Source: Atrina japonica
Taxonomy: Eukaryota > Mollusca > Bivalvia > Pterioida > Pinnidae
Assembly (NCBI GenBank): GCA_030159075.1
Contig: BROG01000368.1
Location: 186,001 to 250,000, forward strand
Length of the DNA stretch: 64,000 nt
Direction: 5' to 3'
In this document: positions 59,303-64,000 of the stretch, one piece after another
Position numbering within the stretch: position 1 is the stretch's first letter
How the letters are laid out: each line of letters opens with the position of its first letter
Program-made: the position numbers and the translations under genes
Notes under the pieces: model-generated
Seen by the model: only the letters and a program-made list of their open reading frames with translations
The model's database searches: none
Told to the model about the DNA's origin: nothing

Positions 59303-59654
59303 ATATATATTGAGTTTGCTGTCATTCTCTAAAGAAAATCTCAAAATAATGTTCATATCAAATTCAAACCATGGTTATGCAAATTATTATACAAGCTACT
59401 ATAAAACCTTTTAATTTTGTTGTCCTTTGATTTTTCAATTTCCTATAATTTGCTGCCTTTAATTTTCATGAACTTTTGTATATACGACAGAAACGATTTT
59501 AGAATATATTGAATTAACTTTAAATTTTGTTATTTTTCATCACTTACAAAGTTAGCAAGATTAAAGGGCATATGAAAATTAAGGGGATTACAATGTACAA
59601 ATGTATGTAGTCTGTTACCTTTTATGCACAAATAGAAACTGTTTATACGAGTAG

Positions 59655-59687
<33 letters not shown>

Positions 59688-59690
59688 ATA
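59655..59690. repeat. (CT)n microsatellite
   Basis: CT units with one TTT interruption. Confidence 0.92.
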
Positions 59691-59699
59691 TATATGTAT

Positions 59700-59972
59700 G
59701 TGTGTGTACTTACCCACCTAGCTATCTATAAATCTGCCTACTTATCTATAAATCTATCTATCTATGAATCTATCTATTTATCTACCTATCTATCTATTTA
59801 TCTATCTGTCTATCTATCTATCTATCTATTTTCTTTCTTTCTCACTTATCTGTTCGTCTATCCTTGTAAATGTATATCTGTCTAATTTAACCATGCTTAA
59901 CTCTTTGTATGTACATATATATCTAAATGTTGTCTATCTATCTATCTATCTATCTATCTGTCTATTTATCTG

Positions 59973-60005
<33 letters not shown>

Positions 60006-60480
60006 ATATATATATGTGTGTGTGTGTGTGTATCTGTCTATCTATATGTATGTATGTATATCTATCTACATATCTCTGTATGTATATCTATCTACATATC
60101 TCTGTATGTATATCTATCTACATATCTCTGTATGTTTATCTGTCTACCTATCTCTGTATGTATATCTATCTACATATCTCTGTATGTATATCTGTCTACA
60201 TATTTCTGTATGTATATCTGTCTACTTATCTCTGTATGTATATCTATCTACCTATTTATGTATATCTGTCTACTTATCTCTGTATGTATATCTATCTACC
60301 TATTTATGTATATCTGTCTACTTATCTGTCTGTCTTTTTTATGTATATATCTGTCTACCTATCTCTGTATGTAAATTTTTCTGTCTTTCTATCTCTCTGT
60401 ATGTGTCTCTTTGTATGTATATCTGTCTACTTATCTTTGTATGTATAGCTGTCTATTTAATCTCTCAGTATGACATATCT
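59700..60480 (+). repeat. TATC-rich compound satellite
   Basis: Plain (TATC)n at 59750-59830 and 59935-60005, then a higher-order unit TCTGTATGTATATCTATCTA plus CATATC (26-30 bp) at 60040-60360. Frames of 301, 173 and 118 codons run through it only because the tetranucleotide rarely makes stops. Confidence 0.95.
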
Positions 60481-60730
60481 GTATGTTTAAACTTAGTAAA
60501 CTCTTTTCTTTTCATTGAACTTATACAACTTTGTTCTTTATTTCCTTTTGTGTGTTATTCCAGCTTAACATTTTCTAAGATCTATTCTTTATTTAAATAC
60601 AATGTAATTTTCAATGTCCTTGTTTTTCATTTAATATTATATTCAGGTGGATATCAAAATCTTCTGTAATTTTAAAAAAACAAGAAAACTGATGGTAAAA
60701 ATGATGTGTGTCTCCTATTGTATTAAACAG

Positions 60731-60793
60731 GTGAGTTCTGCCCAACAAACCAGAGATTTGAAATCTACGTCCCCGGACACCCACGCAAAGTAA
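60731..60793 (+). CDS. CBFB: CBFB exon 6, C-terminal residues 175-194
   Basis: Encodes VSSAQQTRDLKSTSPDTHAK and a TAA stop. It is in the right frame and phase (E|V junction as in vertebrates), preceded by TATTAAACAG. The Ser/Thr-rich polar tail is of the expected length (human 17-22 residues) but not conserved in sequence, so this is the least certain exon. Two oddities are written up as findings. The exon begins GTGAGT, a perfect donor word. The stop codon overlaps another donor-like word (AAA|GTAAGC, 60790), so further splicing to 60906 is possible. Confidence 0.65.
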   Translation: MSSAQQTRDLKSTSPDTHAK

Positions 60794-60905
60794 GCAACTG
60801 ATATTCATCATTGTTATATTGTATTTATAAAAATCATATCCAGGGGAGAGTACTCCTTATAAGGCTTACAAACAAACAATACTTTTGCGTAATGTTTGTT
60901 TTTAG

Positions 60906-60995
60906 ATGTTTTCTACTCGAGAATATATGAGAAGTGCTATGAATCAAGCAACCCCAGTAATCTCAATATTACAGCTGATTAAAGAAGCGATTTAA
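60906..60995 (+). other. Candidate alternative last exon of CBFB
   Basis: An acceptor TTTGTTTTTAG precedes 60906. Joined to exon 5 it reads MFSTREYMRSAMNQATPVIS then ILQLIKEAI and stops at 60993-60995, still in frame. Joined to a donor at 60790 it reads only CFLLENI and stops at 60928-60930. Either would be a variant C-terminus. Otherwise this is 3' UTR. Confidence 0.3.
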
Positions 60996-61486
60996 TTCTG
61001 GATAATTGAAGAAATTATTACCATTAATTATTCCCCAGAAATGACAAAAATCCAGATATTTGTTTTCATGTGTACAAGCATCAGAAAATAACTAGTTTAC
61101 CCAAGTGGATATATTTCGGACTAGTTTCAGATTTAAAGACCTATAAATTAGATTTGTTCTTGACCTTTTTGGCCTCCTGAATGTGGTACGCAGAGTTCTT
61201 TCTTGTGGGAATAATAATGTTGAAAGGTAAACAAGAGCTCCCTTTGTTACACAATTACTGCATGTAATGTAAAGCATTGGAGTCCCTCCAGGGAGCAGTT
61301 AGTTTGTGTTTTCATTACTACGATTATTTGACTTTGGGGATAAATTTACTGAAGATATCCACTTAATTCCCAAATATAACATTTTGATTGTTCATAAATT
61401 TCATCCCAGAAAAAAAAGTGTATAGTATCATTCGAATCCTGTAATATTTCATCAATCCAGAATCATTTTCTTATAAAATTGATTTC

Positions 61487-61492
61487 AATAAA
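61487..61492 (+). terminator. Candidate CBFB polyadenylation signal
   Basis: AATAAA about 0.7 kb after the exon 6 stop. A weaker ATTAAA lies at 60978-60983, and another AATAAA follows near 62037. Confidence 0.4.
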
Positions 61493-62198
61493 CAACAGAT
61501 GGAGAATTGAGATAATATTCTAAGGATGGGCTCAGAAAACATTCACATTTAAATCAAATTGTTACTTTTCAAGCAATTTATTGCACATACATCAAGCTAT
61601 CTAGATATGCTGCCCTTTTTCTTATGGACTGAAATCATTATATTTTGTCCCCTAAATAAAAAAAAGCAAACAAACAAATGGCAAAAGATTTATCACAAAA
61701 ATGTCTGACATACAAATGTACTGTAGTGTTTCCAGTACATGAATGATAAGAAGTATGCTTCCTGGATATGAAGTTCGTAGTAGATGTTTTTGATGTTGAG
61801 ACTTGTACTTTACCTTTGGTTTGTGGGCATGAATTCAACTATTTAAACGTGTTTCTATTACTTATTTTATCTTTCTATCATTACGTTGTTTATTTCTGTC
61901 TCTTTTTGATGTTGTTTGTTATTATGTGATTGTTTTGATGTTGTGCATTCAGTTGTCAGTTAATGATTTGTTTGCAATACTTTACCTTAGCTTTTGTGCT
62001 CAATGTACAATACGCCTACCTGATTACCCCCAGAAATACAATAAATGCAATGTATATCATTGATATAATGAAGAATACATTATTGTAACAGGGGTGGATT
62101 AGTTTAGTAAGTCTGTTTGAATAGGAGGTTAGAACTAAAATTGGGAACTCCTTTACAAATCATTAATATTGGCTTAAAATCACCATAGTGGATATTGA

Positions 62199-62204
<6 letters not shown>

Positions 62205-62274
<70 letters not shown>
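62205..62274. repeat. (TA)n microsatellite
   Basis: About 35 TA units. Confidence 0.95.
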
Positions 62275-62277
<3 letters not shown>

Positions 62278-62278
62278 C

Positions 62279-62410
62279 TGTCACAAGTTTCCATTTACAT
62301 CATATTTTTTATACAAGTTTTGAATTTTTCATTTTGCGAGCCTCTGGCGAGCAATAATGGAAAATTCATAACGAGTATCATAAATGTGATATGAATGGAA
62401 ACTTGTGACA
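62279..62410. mobile_element. 132-bp foldback element
   Basis: Left arm TGTCACAAGTTTCCATTTAC and right arm GAATGGAAACTTGTGACA are inverted, with an inner GCGAGCCTCTGGCGAGC motif. It lies next to the TA run. Confidence 0.75.
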
Positions 62411-63285
62411 AATTCTTTTTATCATATCATCTAACATATACAATTTATACAGCATTTTGTAATGACTGGGGATGAAATTATATATTCTCCTTTCTGTCGA
62501 GTTGACCAATTTGTTCCAACTATGTCAAATACCCATGCAAAAATAAGTGTGTAAAGCATATTGTGTATATCACTTATCTATTAATACATACATTTAGCCT
62601 ACATTTTAAATTATTATCAATATCTAAGCATATTATATCGGATGTGGAATTTCGCAAATTTGCCAGTTTGAATACAACACAATTTAAAAATTATCTACAC
62701 GTTTTTTTCGATTGTCCCCATTAAAGTTCAAATGACTTCACAAACACCAAGTAACGTCATCGTATGCGTATATAGGGAATAAAAGTAGTTCAGTTTGCCA
62801 CATGTTAGCCAGTTATATCGCTACTAGGTTTTATTATATGTTCTTCCTATAAAATATTTATGTAATCTGTTATGAAGCTGCATAATGCACAGACCACAAT
62901 ATATATATATATATAAATTATTTATTATTTATTTATTTATCTATTTATTTATCCATTTTTTATTTTGAAGACTTAGAACAACATACAGTAACATGCATAC
63001 CTGTACATACCTGTACATGCCTTTATTTTTTGTAAACAGTTGCTGTATTTGATTTTATGACTGCAATGAACATTTGTATAGAAACTTATTTATGAAATGT
63101 GTGTGAAAATAGGTCTAGTTTAAGATGATAATGATGATGATGATGATGATAATGATTTTTTTCTGTCATTTACCTTCAAATATCATATCTACCTCTAGTC
63201 ATCTCTATGATTTCATTCTTTCAATGATACAAAAATACCTTTCAGTCTTTTGTAGACACTAGTCTATAAATCTCTTCATATATGT
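62411..63285. other. Flank with short tetranucleotide and (GAT)n runs
   Basis: TTTA-rich run at 62915-62955 and (GAT)n at 63126-63151. No gene. Confidence 0.5.
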
Positions 63286-64000
63286 ATTTTTAGCCCACAA
63301 TCAACAGATCATGGGCTATTCATATGGCCCTGCATCCGTGGTCGTCCGTCCATCCTGAACGATTCTTGTTACCGCTAGTTCTCAGAAAGGACAGAAGGGA
63401 TGCCCTTGAAATTTGACATGAAGGTTCCCCTTGAGGTCTAATTGTGCATATTACATTTTCAGAGAGATCGAAATCCAGTATGGCTGACAGGTGGCCATCT
63501 TGGATTTTGACCAAAGAAAATGTGTTACCGTTACTTCTCAGAAAGGACTGAAGGGATCTCCTTGAAATATGACATGAAGGTTTGACATAAAGGTTCCTCT
63601 TGAGGTCTAGTTGTGCATATTACATTTTCAGAGAGATCAGAATCCAACATGGCCGACAGGATGTTGACCAAAGGATGTTTGTTATCGGTATTTTTCAGAA
63701 AGGACTGAAGGGATTTCCTTGAAATTGGACATGAAGGTTCCCCTGGGATCTAGTTGTGCATATGACCTTTTCAGAGAGATTGCATTCCAACATGGCTGAC
63801 AGGCAGCCATCTTGCATTTTGACAATGGAAGTATGTATTTCTCAGAATGTACTGAATGAAGTGATTATGGAGGTTCCCCTTGAGGTCTAGATGTGCATAT
63901 TACATTTTCAGAGAGATCAAAATCCAAGATGGACACCTGTCGGCCATGTTGAACTGCGTTCTTTCTGAAAATGTAATATGTTCAGTTCAAGTTAAGTTTG
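63286..64000 (+). repeat. Molluscan-type dispersed repeat with internal units of about 155 bp, running off the window
   Basis: Starts TTTTTAGCCCACAATCAACA with the inverted word GATCATGGGCTA. It then repeats, about every 155 bp, blocks such as TTCTCAGAAAGGACTGAAGG, CTTGAAATTTGACATGAAGG, GTTCCCCTTGAGGTCTA, TTGTGCATATTACATTTTCA and ATGGCTGACAGGTGGCCATC. Units start near 63368, 63521, 63679 and 63833. A short frame at 63320-63514 (-) is part of it. Confidence 0.85.

Larger units (their letters stand above)
60794..62204 (+). other. CBFB 3' UTR and downstream flank
   Basis: Holds the candidate alternative exon (60906) and polyadenylation signals. No further gene recognised. Confidence 0.5.

Noticed and set aside
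59764..60669. 301-codon open frame
   Set aside because: It runs through TATC/TATG satellite; the product is a Tyr-Leu-Ser-Ile repeat with no domain. Other frames are open too, as expected for stop-poor tetranucleotides.

Overview
This is AT-rich animal nuclear DNA with one confidently recognised protein-coding gene and a dense load of microsatellites, minisatellites, tRNA-derived SINEs and short inverted-repeat DNA transposons (MITEs). The repeat style (frequent TACATGTA-type words, tRNA-headed SINEs, TTAA- and TA-flanked foldback elements, very long TA, GT and G/C runs) and the protein sequence point to a mollusc. A bivalve, perhaps a scallop, is my best guess; that is inference, not a database match.

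The gene is core-binding factor subunit beta (CBFB), the non-DNA-binding partner of RUNX transcription factors, on the + strand from about 21.6 kb to about 61.5 kb. Six coding exons (21726-21803, 21966-22052, 23343-23462, 44146-44262, 49654-49773, 60731-60793) splice at GT-AG sites, all in phase 0, into a predicted 194-residue protein. Intron positions match the vertebrate gene as I know it. Introns measure 0.16, 1.3, 20.7, 5.4 and 11.0 kb. The core is strongly conserved. The uncertain parts are the N-terminus (an in-frame upstream ATG would add 28 residues) and the C-terminus (at least four possible endings, and exon 6 begins with a perfect splice-donor word).

Layout. 0-21.4 kb: repeat-rich flank with SINEs, TTAA-flanked MITEs, a 2-kb minisatellite (11.3-13.3 kb), a promoter-like patch near 16.9 kb and a G-tract inverted-repeat cluster (19.5-19.8 kb). 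21.4-21.7 kb: likely CBFB promoter with a perfect 20-bp palindrome. 23.5-44.1 kb: the giant third intron, holding MITEs, several tandem arrays, a 242-bp C-rich tract and a SINE nested in a MITE. 44.3-49.7 kb: intron 4, relatively repeat-poor, with an inverted pair of RUNX consensus words. 49.8-60.7 kb: intron 5, first a repeat-poor 3.5 kb, then MITEs, a 1.8-kb tandem array, a hAT-like element and a TATC-rich array. 60.8-64 kb: 3' UTR and flank, ending in a molluscan-type repeat that runs off the window.

I saw no rRNA, functional tRNA, CRISPR or bacterial-type system. What merits a second look is CBFB isoform structure, possible RUNX feedback sites, and layered transposon insertions whose target-site duplications can be read directly.
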